Assembly: GCA_026018925.1 (NCBI GenBank)
Contig: JAKSZU010000005.1
Coordinates: 22,430,779 to 22,494,778, forward strand
Direction: 5' to 3'
Length of the DNA stretch: 64,000 bases
DNA from: Tupaia tana
Taxonomy: Eukaryota; Chordata; Mammalia; Scandentia; Tupaiidae
The translations under genes were made by a program, and so were the position numbers. Under the pieces are notes generated by a model. It worked only from the letters and a program-made list of their open reading frames with translations. It was not told the DNA's origin and searched no databases. The stretch's first letter is position 1; the number at the start of each line of letters is the position of its first letter. Positions 46,341 through 57,555 of the stretch are shown here, one piece after another.

Positions 46341-46741
46341 TGCTATGGTTTGCTCCCCAAGAAATAAAATTTGGAAGTTTGGTTATGATGATATTAAGAA
46401 TTTAAAATTTTAATCAGACAATGGTATTGAAAGGTGGGGCCTTCAGGAGGAGATTAGAATGAAAGACATTAGGGTAGGGCCCCCATGATTGACTCCCGGG
46501 GGGTTTATAAGGAAAGGGAAGGAAACCAGGACAGAGAACTGTGGACACAGCGATGGCCAGAGACGCTCTCTCAAAATCGTTGTCTTCCCGGCATGGCCTT
46601 GGAACCCACCAACAGAAAGACTCCTGGCAGATGCAGCCCCTGTACCATAGACCTCCAAACTGTGAGCTGAACAAATCTCTGTTTCTATAAATTACCCACA
46701 TTCAGGTATTGTATGTTATTAGCAACAGTGGCTAGAACAGC
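46341..46741 (+). mobile_element. MaLR solo LTR (MST/THE-like)
   Basis: tgctatggtttgctccccaa, ggtattgaaaggtggggcct, gtagggcccccatgattgac and aaactgtgagctgaacaaat, ending at ttattagcaacagtggctag. Uninterrupted, so it is the best reference for this LTR group here. Confidence 0.8.
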
Positions 46742-46767
46742 ACCTCATCCATTATTTGAATTGCCAT

Positions 46768-46990
46768 TCTTTTCTTTTCTTGCTAGTGAGACAGAGAAAC
46801 AGAGAGGGAGGACAAGGTACCTCCCAGTCATGCTGCAATCCCTTCCCCTCCATCTTTCTCCTTTTAGGATTTTGGGCATCTTCGCCCATGCACCTGTCAT
46901 ATTTCTCAAACCACCGGGTCTGGATTCAAACCAAGCAGTTTGTCATGTGGAATCTGTCTGCCTTATCAACCAGGCCATGAAGCTGGCCTG
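46768..46990 (-). repeat. tSINE-A/old
   Basis: Contains gtcatgctgcaatcccttcc, ctcaaaccaccgggtctgga and head gaagctggcctgcc. Confidence 0.82.
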
Positions 46991-47695
46991 CCAGTCTTTT
47001 GTAAAGTTTGATTTACACTTACTTTTGTAAACCTGCTGTTATCTCAAGGCTCAGTAATGACATTGTTACTGGTGTCACAGAGGCTATGCTCCGTTTAGGA
47101 TTTCTATTACTGAAACATCAAAGTGATTTAATTCAACATGTTCCCCAAGTTACATGACAGAAGCAGTTCCCTCTTTATGTACATACACACAACTACGCAT
47201 TCATGCATAAACACACACATACTCTTCAGAATTGACAGACTAGTGTGGGGACAATGCTGCAAACAGAATGATTTTAGAGCAAACAAATGGGGTTTCATAC
47301 AACTGCAATTCTGCAATTTTAGTACTGAACCAACAGCCTCAGAGAACTCACTCTACCCACTCACCCCTGGCCTGAGTTTACAGGAGAATCAATGGCAGCC
47401 ATGTTCAGAGAAAACAAACAAAAATAGCTGAGTCACTTCTGGACACATCCAAAGCAAAGGTTTCAATGGGTTCCAATTCTAAACCAGGACAGCCAGCGAC
47501 TTGACTTCTATACCAGCACTGTCCGTAACTGTTTAGTAGGACTACAGGGTCCTAAGCACCCGGCTGAAGAATAAAGGGCCGCAGAGCAGCATCGCATAGA
47601 TCGTTTCTGTAATATCAGGTCCCACCCTGGAGGAATCAGGCAAGACTCGGGGCTGTCTTCTTTCAGGGAGACTCTGGGAAACTGGTGGATTTATG
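46991..47695. other. unique intergenic sequence
   Basis: About 700 bp with no gene or repeat recognised. Confidence 0.4.
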
Positions 47696-47993
47696 GAACT
47701 TTCTGACTTTTTTTTTTTTTTTGGAGAGGTTTTTCACTATAGGGCGCGTGCGCTCGCCAGACAGACAGAGAGAGACATAGAGACAGAAAGTGAGAAATCA
47801 CCCCCCAGGGGGGATGGTCACGCCGCAATCCCTTCTCCTCCATTCTCCTCTCGGGATCTTGGGCACGCACGCACACGCGCCCGGCGTGAGTTGTAAGCCA
47901 CCGGGTCCGGGACGCGAACCGCGGTCGACTACGTGGGAGTCCAGCGACATAGCCATTACGCTAACTGCTGGTTCCCGAACTTTCTGACTTTTT
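47696..47993 (-). repeat. tSINE-A, 'ggttccc' subfamily, perfect TSD
   Basis: The body spans 47713-47976. A perfect 17-bp TSD, gaactttctgacttttt, lies at 47696-47712 and 47977-47993. It has gagttgtaag and gggacgcgaacc and is nearly identical to the copy at 52467-52752. It is one of the youngest elements here. Confidence 0.96.
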
Positions 47994-48435
47994 ATTCTTG
48001 TAGTCTAATCAGTCCAATGAAGAGGGATTTGGGTATCCCAAGGGCCACTGTAACTTCTGCCCTGTCCACACCTCAGGCCACTTAGGCTGATTTTGTGTTT
48101 TCCCGAGCTCAGAACACTTTTGTATGAAATCTATCACCTCATCCAAAGTATGTTCTCTCTCCTCTCCTATGGAATACAGACCTAGAGTAACATCTATTGC
48201 CTATTGGAATTTATTTGGTAATATGCCAATCTTGCTTAAAACTCTGAATACAAAGAGAAAGAGACTTTCTCATTTGCCCCTGTGTTTACAAGTCTCACCT
48301 GAGAGTTTGGTATGTCCTTATCATTCAATATAGCCACCAACATATATTTTGAAAGACTTTTCAATCACAGGCAGAGTGGTAGGGTGAGTTACTGAATGGA
48401 CAACGGATAAATAAATGATGAAAATCTTAGCCCTC
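47994..48435. other. unique intergenic sequence
   Basis: Nothing recognised. Confidence 0.4.
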
Positions 48436-48702
48436 TTTTGGTCTAGCCTTGGTGGGAGCATAGTGAGTATGTATGGAACTGCAGTCCTGAAAGCCACATG
48501 GCCAACCATGGGTTCAGATCCCCAGTGCAACAATCTGAAAAACTTCGGGTGTACATGTTTATGCCCAAGATCCTGATAGTCCTGCGGGCTGGAGGAAGGG
48601 GACTGTGGCATGAGGAGGGCACTTCTCTTTGTGTGTTTCTCTTTTTTTCATTCACATGCACATACCCTCTATCATAAAGAAAATAAATAAAACTTTTAAA
48701 AA
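48436..48702 (+). repeat. tSINE-A/old, diverged
   Basis: Contains agccacatggccaaccatgg, gttcagatccccagtgcaac, gtttatgcccaagatcctga and tail cataccctctatcataaaga. Confidence 0.75.
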
Positions 48703-49472
48703 GGTAACAACAATCTCAGGCCTTGTTTTATAAATGACCTCACGCAGTATGGAGGGAAGCTATCACACTGTTTTTATGAAGCTCACACAACCACGCACCT
48801 GCCCCTGTCTTTGCCATTGTGTTTTGCTGGCCCTCTTGTCACTCCCTGTGAGCTGTGCAAGACTGCGGCACCCTGCTCACAGCCACCTCTCCAGCTCCGG
48901 TCCTACGACCACCTGTGAGTTCCTTGTCCATAGGGTTGATCATTCTGGCCACTCAGTCTTCATATCCCCTCAGCTCACATGGTTTTCTCCTTAGTCTCCC
49001 CACCCTTTCCACAGTCATACCCCAAACGTCCTCTTGTTCCAAGATTGACACCCACTCTCTACAGTCCACCTCTGCAGGCTGTCCCCCAGCTTGCTTGTTC
49101 GGTTATCACCTCTGCTCCTTGATTTTCCTGGACCTCCCTGGTACTGACTCCTTTACTTCCTCCAACTCATTGGCCCTGTTTACTTCCTTTATCTCTGTAT
49201 TCATGGGCTATTATTTAAACAGCATTCCTGCTTATATTTTAACTCTGTACCCCAGTATTGGCCATTATTACTACCTGGATGAATTCAGCTCCTTGCTTCC
49301 TCTGCTTGCTGGGCTCTCCCATCAGGGTGGGAGAGACATTCCTGATCAGCAGTCTCAACAAGGACATCAGCCTCCCTGTGACCGTACTATGTTGCTCTGG
49401 TTAACTCACTCTCTCTCTCTCTTTCTTCCTTGTTTCCTCTCCTCCTCCACCTCCTCCTCCTCTTTCTTCTTT
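48703..49472. other. pyrimidine-rich sequence, possible L2-type relic
   Basis: C/T-rich plus strand resembling old L2-like text, but no specific match is secure. The 208-residue open frame at 48855-49481 is low-complexity and runs into a CTC tract and a SINE tail, so I do not call it a gene. Confidence 0.35.
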
Positions 49473-49728
49473 TTTTTTTGAGAGGTTTTTGCTATAGGGC
49501 ATGTGCACTCACCAGAAAGACAGAGACAGAGAGACAAAAAGCAAGAAATCACCCCTCCCAGGGGGATGGCCACACCACAATCCCTTCTCCTCCATTCTCC
49601 TCTTGGGATCTTGGGCACGCACGCACATGCACTCCCGGTGTGAGTTTAAGCCACTGGGTCCAGGACTTGAACCTCGGTAGACTACATGGGAGTCCAGCGA
49701 CATAGCCACTACACCAACTGCTGGTCCC
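49473..49728 (-). repeat. tSINE-A
   Basis: Head accaactgctggtccc ends at 49728; body gggggatggccacaccac. Flanks tctttcttctttt and tcttcttctttta are a possible TSD in pyrimidine-rich DNA. Confidence 0.9.
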
Positions 49729-49737
49729 TCTTCTTCT

Positions 49738-49962
49738 TTTAAATATATTTATTTTTTTTATTCCATGAATGATAGAGGCAGGGAGAGAGCACCCCTGACA
49801 GGGTCTTGACGTCATGATCCATCTCTAGCCCAAGCCAACCCTGCACAGGCTCACACAGACCCTGCATGTTCAGGAAAGTCTCTGGGCATAAACCTGGAAC
49901 CTTCCCAGATGGGTCAGCCTTGCAGCCTTGCATTTTACCACTGCACCACTGTCCAGCCCCTC
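49738..49962 (-). repeat. tSINE-C
   Basis: Tail ttattccatgaatgatagag, gacagggtcttgacgtcatg, aaacctggaaccttcccaga and head ccactgtccagcccc. Confidence 0.87.
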
Positions 49963-50960
49963 ATCTCCACTTTCCATGGTGACTTCTTCACACTTTTTCC
50001 ACTCACCTCCCACTTCTTAGAGAAACAGATGTCATCAGACGGAAACTCCAGTAAATCCCTTCTCCATACCTATTATCTTATTGATTTCTACAGGCAGCCC
50101 TGTCCCTCTTCTTTCTGTCAGGCAGATGACCTGTCCTTTTCCATTTCAAAGCCACCCACCTCGGGAACCAGCAGTTAGCGTAATGGCTATGTCGCTGGAC
50201 TCCCACGTAGTCGACCGCGGTTCACGTCCCGGACCTGGTGGCTTAAAACTCACGCTGGGCACGTGTGCGTGCGTGCCCAAGATCCCGAGAGGAGAATGGA
50301 GGAGAAGGGATTGCGGCATGACCATCCCCTCTGGGGGATGATTTCTTGCTTTCTGTCTCTATGTCTCTCTCTGTCTGTCTGGCGAGCGCATGCGCCCTAT
50401 AGCGAAAAAAAACCTCTCCAAAAAATAAAAAATAAAAAAAGCCACCCACCTCCTTGTCCTATCTCTATCCTCCCATGATTATTTTCCTCTCTTTGTTCTT
50501 GCAGAAGTGAGTACTTTCCCCCAACTCTAACATTTCTGTCAGTATCTAAACAGACTAAACGCCCTCTCAGTTTTAAAAGACTTTCCCTCCCTGAACCCCA
50601 CATGTCTGTCTGGCTATTAGCCTCCCCATTCCTCCCCAGAATTGCTGAAGTCCGACGCAAGCACACCCACACTTCTTTCCCTCCTACTCATCAGCTGGTT
50701 TGTATGTCACCTGAAAATGGCTCTCACAAAGGGCACCGATGATTGCTGTGCCGCGAAATTCAGTGGGCACGCGTTCACCTTCAAATTACTGCAAAATACT
50801 TGCCCTTTCAGCAGCATTTGAAACTATCGATCAGCTCTCCTTCATCAAGCCTCTCCTGCTGTGTGTTCCTCCTGGACTGTTCCCCTATCTCTTCTTTCCA
50901 GACTCTTCTCCTCTCCTTGATCATTGTTCTCATAATCATTATTATAATCTGACACAGTTC
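49963..50960 (+). mobile_element. ancient L2/CR1-type LINE fragment
   Basis: The 50739-50950 frame contains LSAAFETIDQLSFIK, recalling the reverse-transcriptase stretch LSAAFDTVDHSLL of L2/CR1 LINEs. Upstream ggctctcacaaagggcaccg fits the same element. A young tSINE-A (50163-50437) splits it. Confidence 0.55.
50148..50452 (+). repeat. tSINE-A, 'ggttccc' subfamily, perfect TSD
   Basis: The body spans 50163-50437. A perfect 15-bp TSD, aaagccacccacctc, lies at 50148-50162 and 50438-50452. Head gggaaccagcagttagcg, A box tagcgtaatgg, gcttaaaactcacgc, tail gccctatagcgaaaa. Confidence 0.96.
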
Positions 50961-50974
50961 TTTGAGACTGGAAT

Positions 50975-51072
50975 TCTATTATTTATTTATTCGATGAGTA
51001 AAAGAAACAGAAAAAAGGGGAAGAGAGAGAGCACCACCAACAGGGTTTTTTGTTTTGTTTTGTTTTGTTTTG
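50975..51072 (-). repeat. tSINE-C 3' fragment plus (TTTTG)n
   Basis: ttatttatttattcgatgag and gagagcaccaccaacagggt match the tSINE-C tail in reverse. The element stops there and is followed by about six TTTTG units (51044-51072). Confidence 0.7.
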
Positions 51073-51113
51073 ATATGACAACAATATTTTTTATTATCTG
51101 AAAACATGCATAT

Positions 51114-51393
51114 AAGTCCATGACTTTTTGTTTGTTTGTTTTTTGTTTTTGCTATAGGTACATGTCCTCACCAGAGACAAAGAGAAAGAGAGAGAAAGTA
51201 AGAAATCACCTACCAGAGGTTGGCCATACTTCAATCTCTTCTCTAGTCTCCTCTCAGGATTTTGGGGATACACGCAAATGTGCCCACTGATTTTTCAAGC
51301 TGCTGAGTCTGGGACTTGAACTGCAGAGTCAGCCATGTGGGATCCAGCACCTTAACCTTAACATCATCTGCTAGCCCCAAGCCCATGACTTTT
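51114..51393 (-). repeat. tSINE-A/old with TSD
   Basis: The body spans 51129-51378. TSD aagtccatgactttt (51114-51128) pairs with aagcccatgactttt (51379-51393). The tail has (TTTG)n; head catctgctagcccc. Confidence 0.92.
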
Positions 51394-51476
51394 GCAAAAG
51401 CTACTGTAACATTACTTTAGTATTTGTTCTGTCTACTACTGCTGTGTAACACATTACACCCAAAATTACCAGCCTA

Positions 51477-52466
51477 AAATGACCATTTTATTTCCTTTTT
51501 TAAAAAAATTTATTTACTTATTTTTCATTTCATTTTCTTTTATACATTCAATCACAATATTATTTGTCTTACAAAATGGATATTTCAACAGGTGAACATT
51601 TATCACCAGTACAGTTGATAAAACTACAAAATATCTTCAACAGATAATACCACATTACTTTGTGCCATTAATACTTTGACTCCCTATTTCTCTTCCAAAT
51701 GTCCTTCCTCAGACCCTTCTCTTGCACACACACTATATCTGGTATTTACATCTATATACTATGTTTCTATATCCTTTAGTCAATTAGTTTCAGTCATAGA
51801 GTGCAGACACTCAGGATATATTAAGTGGGGACATACAATGCCCCTCCTTCATAGCCTGGCTTGCTTCACTCAGCAGTAAGTCTTCCATATTCATCCACTT
51901 CCTGACATATTCTTCCACTTCCTGACAAAAGCCAGGGTTTTGTTGTTTTTTATGGCTGAATAGTATTCCAATGAGTATATTTGCCACAGTTTTTCTATCC
52001 ATTCATCTGTTCGTGGGCATTTGAGTTGTTTCCATGACTTAGCAATTGTGAATAGTACTACAATAAACATCGATGTGCAAGCACTTTTCCGATTAAGTAT
52101 TCTTCTGTCCTTTGGGTAGATACCAAGGAGTGGGAGTTCTGGATCATATGGTAGTTCTATTTGTAGATTTTTGAAGAATCTCCAGATTGTTCTCCACAGT
52201 GGCTGGATCAATTTACATTCCCGCCAGCAGTGTAAGAGAGTTCCCCTTTCACCACACTCCCACCAGCACTTATCTTTTTCTTGTTTTTTTTTTTTTTTTT
52301 TTTTTTTAATCGTAGTCATTCTGACTGGGGTTAAGTGATATCTCATTGTTGTTTTGATCTGCATTTCCCTCACGATGAGGGTTGTTGAGCATTTTTTCAT
52401 ATGCTTTTTAGTTATTCATATGTCATCTTTAGACAGTGTTTTTTTCAACTCATTCTCCCATCTTTT

Positions 52467-52499
<33 letters not shown>

Positions 52500-53291
52500 G
52501 AGAGGTTTTTCGCTATAGGGCGCGTGCGCTCGCCAGACAGACAGAGAGAGACATAGAGACAGAAAGCGAGAAATCACCCCCCAGGGGGGATGGTCACGCC
52601 GCAATCCCTTCTCCTCCATTCTCCTCTCGGGATCTTGGGCACGCACGCACACGCGCCCGGCGTGAGTTGTAAGCCACCGGGTCCGAGACGCGAACCGCGG
52701 TCGACTACGTGGGAGTCCAGCGACATAGCCATTACACTAACTGCTGGTTCCCCTCCCATCTTTTAATAGGATTGATTGTCTTTTTTCAGAACAACTGCTT
52801 GAGTTCATTATGAATTCTGGTTATCAGTCCCTTATCTGACGCATAGTTTACAAAAATATTTCCCTATTCTGTGGGCTGTCTATGCACACTATACTGTGTC
52901 TTTTGCTATGCAGAAACTTCTTAGTCTGATGTAATCCCACTTGTCTATTTTGGGGGTTATTGACTGTGCATTGGGGGTCTTATTTAAGAAGTCTTTCTCT
53001 ACCCCAATGTCTCCCAGAGTCTCCTCAGTGTTTTCCAGGAGCAGTTTTATAGTTTGGGATCTTAGATTTAGATCTTTGATCCACTTTGACTTGATTTTTG
53101 GCAGAGGTGAGAGGCAGGGGTTCAGATTCATCTTTCTGCAAGTGGAAAGTTTTCCAGCACCATTTGCTAAAAAGGTTTTTCTTTTCCCACTGGATTGACT
53201 GGTACCCCTTGTCAAAAATCAGTTGACTGTATGTTTGGGAATTTATTTCTGGGGACTCTATTCTGTTCTGTTGGTAAAATTACCATTTTCT
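51477..53291 (-). mobile_element. L1 3' end, 5'-truncated, with TSD
   Basis: The L1 spans about 51492-53276 (minus). TSD aaaatgaccatttta (51477-51491) pairs with aaaattaccattttc (53277-53291). Minus translation gives [20 protein letters not shown] and [14 protein letters not shown], the ORF2p C-terminus. A tSINE-A interrupts it at 52467-52752. The frame is broken. Confidence 0.93.
52455..52764 (-). repeat. tSINE-A, 'ggttccc' subfamily, in L1, perfect TSD
   Basis: The body spans 52467-52752. A perfect 12-bp TSD, ctcccatctttt, lies at 52455-52466 and 52753-52764. By eye the body differs at about three positions from the copy at 47713-47976. Confidence 0.96.
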
Positions 53292-53827
53292 GATGCTCAT
53301 GGTTTCTGTGGGTCAGGAATTCAAAAAGGGCACTGTCCAAACAGCCTGTCTTTGTATCATAAAGTCCACTCACTCACATTCCTGGTGCCTGGTTAGAAGG
53401 ACTTGAACACCAGGATTGTAGGCTGGAGTGGATGTAAGTGGCCTTTCCACATAATTTGGGCTTCCTCACGATGTGGTTGTCAGGCTTAGATGGTTCCAAC
53501 CAAAATGTTCCAACATTGGAAACTTCTCTTGGATGTCATGCAGCATTGCTTTGCTGTATTCTGTTGATTACAAGTTACAAGCTTGTCCATATTTAGAAGG
53601 AAGGGGCACAGATCCCACCTCTCAGTGGGAGGAGTGCCATAGTCATATTTTTTTAACTCATATAAACATATGTATTAATTTATTAATTTATCATAGGCAA
53701 ATAAAATATACAAGTTTACGTTCTTCCAGTCCCTTTTATCATTTAAACCTAATAAATAATAGGTAGCAGGTTTGTTTTAAAAGGCTTACATAAAAGTTAT
53801 CACATTCTACATATAACTCTATGGATG

Positions 53828-55930
53828 GATTTTTTGAAAAATAATTTATTTTATACATTCAATCACTGTACATGACCACATTTTGTAAAATGAATTTTCC
53901 CATTATGGATACACTGCACACCAATCCACTTAAAGATATTATCATAGACGTTGCCATCAACAGACAATCCTCCATTTCTGTGTCCCTTAATTGTCTTGCC
54001 TCTCTATTTTCCTCCTAGATTACCTTCCTCTCATCCTCCCCCCACACCTCCCACACTCCTTGTATACTTTCTCCAGTATTCACCACCATTTTCCATGCTT
54101 CTATATCCTCTAATCTTTCCGTTTATTCCATAGAGTGCAGAAATATGGTATATATTAAGTGGTGCATACAATGTCTCTTGTTCATAGTCCGGGTTGCTTC
54201 ACTCAGCAGTAAATTTCCATATTTGTCCACTATCCATCAAATGCCAGGTTCTTCTTGTCTTTTATGGTTAAGTAGTATTTCATAGTGTATATGTGCCGCA
54301 CTTTTTCAATCCATTCATCTGTTCTGGGACATTTGTTTTGGTTCCATGTCTAGTAATTGTGAATAATGCCACAGCAAACATAGATGTGCTTGCGCTTTTC
54401 CAACCGAGCATTTTTCTATCCTTTGAGTAGGTATCCAGGAGTAGAATTGCTGGATTATATAATAGTTCTATTCAGAGGTCTTTGAGGAACTTCCATATTG
54501 CTTTCCACAGTGGCTGTACTAATTTACATTCCCACCAAGAGTGTAGGAGAGTTCCTTTTTCACTATAGCCTCACCAACACTTATCATTGTTTTTTGTTGT
54601 TGTTGCTGTTGTTTTAATATTAGCCATTCTGACTGGGGTTAGGTGGTATCTTACTATGGTTTTGATTTATATCTCCCTTAAGATTAGGGGTGTTGAGTAT
54701 TTTTTCATGTGTCTTTTGGCTGTTCGATTATCTTCCTTTGAGAGATGTCTATTCAGCTCATTTGCCCATCTCTTAATTGGGTTGATGATTTTTTTTTCTG
54801 GGTAAGTCACTTGACTTATCCATATATTGTGATTATCAGTCCCTTGTCTGAGTCATAGTTTACAAATATATTCTCCCATTCCAAGGGTTTCTAGTTCACT
54901 CTAACTATTGCTTCTTTTGCTGAGCAGAAGCTTTTTAACCTGATGTAACCCCGCTTGTCTATAGTTTGGATTACCACCTGTGCTTTAGTGGTCTCATTTA
55001 AGAAGTTTTGGCCAGCTCTGATGTCTCCAAGAGTTTCCCTTGCATTATCCACCAGTAGTTTTATAGTTTGAGGTCTAAGGTTTAGATCTGTGACCCATTT
55101 TGAGTTGATTTTATTAATGGTGATAGCTAGAGATCCAGCTTCATCTTTCTGCAGGTGAATACCCAATTTTTCTAGTACTATTTGCTGAAGAGATTTTATT
55201 TTCCTCCACTGGATTGTCTAGTGCCCTTTGTCAAAAATCAGTTGGCTGGCTGGGGCTGACAGGTGGCATGTTATTAAGGGCACTGGACTCCCACATGGCT
55301 GACTGCAGTTCGAGTCCTGGACCTGGTGTCTTGCTTGCTTTCTCTCTTTCTCTCTCTTTCTCTGTCCCTCTCTGATCAAATTTAAATAAATAAAGTTAAA
55401 TAAAATAATTCTTTTTAAAAATCAGTTGGCAATATGTTTGGGGATTTATTTCTGAATCTCTATTCTGTTCCTTTAGTCTACATGCCTGTTTTTGTAGACC
55501 AATGGACCTGTTTTTGTAGAACAGCCAATATCATGCTATTTTGATTTTCACAACTTCGTAATACATTTTGGGGTCAAGGAGTGAAATGCCTCCTACTTCG
55601 CTCTTGCACAGAATTGCTTGACAATACAGGGTCTTTTATGATTCCAAGTGGATTTTGTGACTGTTTTTTCTAAATCTGTGAAGAACATCTCTGATACTTT
55701 GATTGAGATTGTGTGAAATTTGTTGATTAATTTGGTTATAATTGACATTTTTGATTATATTAATTATTCCAATCCAGGAACATGAAATGTCTTTTCACCT
55801 TTTGTCATTTTAATTTCTTTTTTTAGTTTTCATCGTTCTCCTTGTAGAAGTATTTGACTTCTTTGGTTAGGTTTATCCCTAGATATTTTATTTCTTTCAT
55901 GACTATTGTAAATGGAATTGCTTTCTCCAA
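53828..55930 (-). mobile_element. L1 3' half (ORF2 end and 3' UTR)
   Basis: The plus-strand T/A tail is at 53828-53860. The 3' UTR (attttcccattatggataca) and ORF2 C-terminal remnants follow. The minus frame at 54891-55166 reads WVTDLNLRPQTIKLLVDN. Sequence continues through older RT text to about 55930. It is decayed and probably distinct in age from the L1 at 51.5 kb. Confidence 0.88.
55233..55430 (+). repeat. tSINE-B in L1, perfect TSD
   Basis: The body spans 55247-55416. A perfect 14-bp TSD, aaaaatcagttggc, lies at 55233-55246 and 55417-55430. Head tggggctgacaggtggcatg, cagttcgagtcctggacctg, a CT tract and an A-rich tail. Confidence 0.95.
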
Positions 55931-55937
55931 TTCTACT

Positions 55938-56105
55938 CCTGGGGGTGGGGGAATTGGCCATGCTGTAAACCCTTCTCCTCTTGGGATTTTGGGCATACAC
56001 GCACATGTGCCTGGTATGAGTTTCAAAATGCCAGGTCTGGAACTCAAATCATAGTTGGCCATGTAAGAGTCCAGTGATGTAACCATTACATCATCTGCTG
56101 GTCTC
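55938..56105 (-). repeat. tSINE-A/old, tail missing
   Basis: Head catctgctggtct at 56093-56105, body ttgggattttgggcataca. The CT-rich and A-tail part is absent, replaced on the left by cctgggggtgggggaattgg. It lies between the two L1 pieces. Confidence 0.8.
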
Positions 56106-57280
56106 TCTCTCTCTCTTGCCATTTTTAGACTCTTGTCTTTGTCTGTAATTTTTATCATTCTGGCTATGACATGCCATGGAGAGGATCTTCTTATGTTGAT
56201 TTTGTTTGGGGTCTTTTGTGTTTCTTGCGTCTGGATGTCTGAATGTTTCTCCAAGTTTGGGAAATTTTCTACAGGTATTTTATGGAATAGATCTTCTATG
56301 CCCTTGTCTGATTCTTAGCTTTCTGGAATATCTATTATCCAGATATTTGGACATTTTACAGCATCTAATTTTTCCTGTATGTCATCCTCATTTTTTTAAA
56401 TTCAGTTTTCATTATTTTTGGTGGTTTTATCTAAGTCAAAGGTTTTGTCTTCCAGCTCAGAGATTCTGTCTTCCACATGGTCCAGTCTGCTATTAATACT
56501 TTTGAGGGGGGTCTTGCTTTCCTGAATTACTGTCTTCATCTTTAGAAGTTCTGATTAATTTTTTTATGGTGTCTATCTTCTTCAAATCCCAGAAAGACTT
56601 CCTCATCCCTGTCACCATTAATATTCTGAACTTTATTTCTGACATTCCGATAAATTCTTTTCTGATGTCCATGGTTGAAGAAGCATCACTCTGTTTCATT
56701 AAAGAAGAAGTATTTCCTTGTTTTCCAATACTTTTGTGCCTCTGCACTGGTTTCTAGTCATCTGATGGATTATACACGTCTTCCTGTTTTTTGTTTGGTT
56801 TGGTTTTGGGTCAGCACTATAGTGTAAGGGGAAAGAACAGCTCTACTTTTCAGATGTGTTCTTGGTAGAGGGCCTTGTCTTCCAATCAGAGAAGTATGTA
56901 TTGTATATAGTCACCTTTAGGTGTTGATTCTTTTCTCAGTCTCTTGGGACCAGAGGGGGGCTAAGCTGGAGAGTTTCAAATAGAAGAGAGAAAAGGAGTC
57001 ACATGGTGTAGTGCGCTCTGTGGATCAGAAAGCTATGACATCTCAAAATATTCCTAGGTGGGCAGAAGGTAGCAAGAGGTCCAAAGCAGTCTTCCTGGCC
57101 TCACTGGCTGCCGCTGCTCCCTGATCCACAGAGCAGGCTCTGGGTGTAATGGCAGCATATGGATGTACCAGGGACAGGTTGGGAGGCAGTGGGAAGCCTG
57201 AAGTGGTCTCCTGTCTCAGTTGCCTTCACTGGCTACTGCTGCTCCCTGATCCACAGTTCAGGCTCCAGGGATAATGGCAG
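56106..57280 (-). mobile_element. L1 5' region with tandem repeat
   Basis: Phrases gtctgtaatttttatcattc, ggctatgacatgccatggag, gtctggatgtctgaatgttt and gggaaattttctacaggtat match, in reverse, the 5' end text of old mammalian L1s (from memory). Beyond 57060 two repeats of about 125 bp follow. It may be the 5' part of the L1 at 53828-55930 with an internal deletion. Confidence 0.6.
57060..57275 (-). repeat. two tandem repeats of about 125 bp (L1 5'-UTR monomers?)
   Basis: tcactggctgccgctgctcc at 57101 recurs as tcactggctactgctgctcc at 57226. ctgatccacagagcaggctc and ctgatccacagttcaggctc follow in register, then taatggcagca in both. Confidence 0.8.
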
Positions 57281-57289
57281 CAAATGGAT

Positions 57290-57463
57290 TTCAACAGGAT
57301 CTTGATGCTATAATCCACTCCCAGACCTGGCTAGACACAGATCACAGGCACATGTATGCCCAGCATACTCAAGGATGTGACGTCTCCAGACATGAACCTG
57401 GAACTTTCATGTGGATCTGCCTAGAAGAGCATTGCATTGTACCACTGTGCCACTGTCTGACCA
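57290..57463 (-). repeat. tSINE-C, partial
   Basis: caggatcttgatgctataat, gacatgaacctggaactttc and ccactgtgccactgtctgac match the family in reverse. The CT/A tail is lacking. Confidence 0.72.
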
Positions 57464-57555
57464 CACAACCCTGGATCCTTAGCCCTCTTCTGCTGTCAGT
57501 CCCCACCATCTTTCTAGGTGAGTTCACCAGGCTCATAGGTACATTAACATCTGCT

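Larger units (their letters stand above)
51412..53655 (+). repeat. ancient interspersed repeat split by an L1
   Basis: Left piece 51412-51491 (actactgctgtgtaacacat, aaatgaccattttat). Right piece 53277-53655 (catggtttctgtgggtcagg, gggcacagatcccacctctc, tgggaggagtgcca). Rejoined, they match an old mammalian repeat I recognise but cannot name. Confidence 0.6.

Noticed and set aside
48855..49481. A 208-residue plus-strand open frame
   Set aside because: Ser/Pro/Leu-rich low-complexity text in pyrimidine-rich DNA, ending in a CTC tract and a SINE tail; no domain recognised.
51891..52400. A 169-residue minus-strand protein
   Set aside because: It is a decayed L1 ORF2p C-terminus in a 5'-truncated L1, not a host gene.
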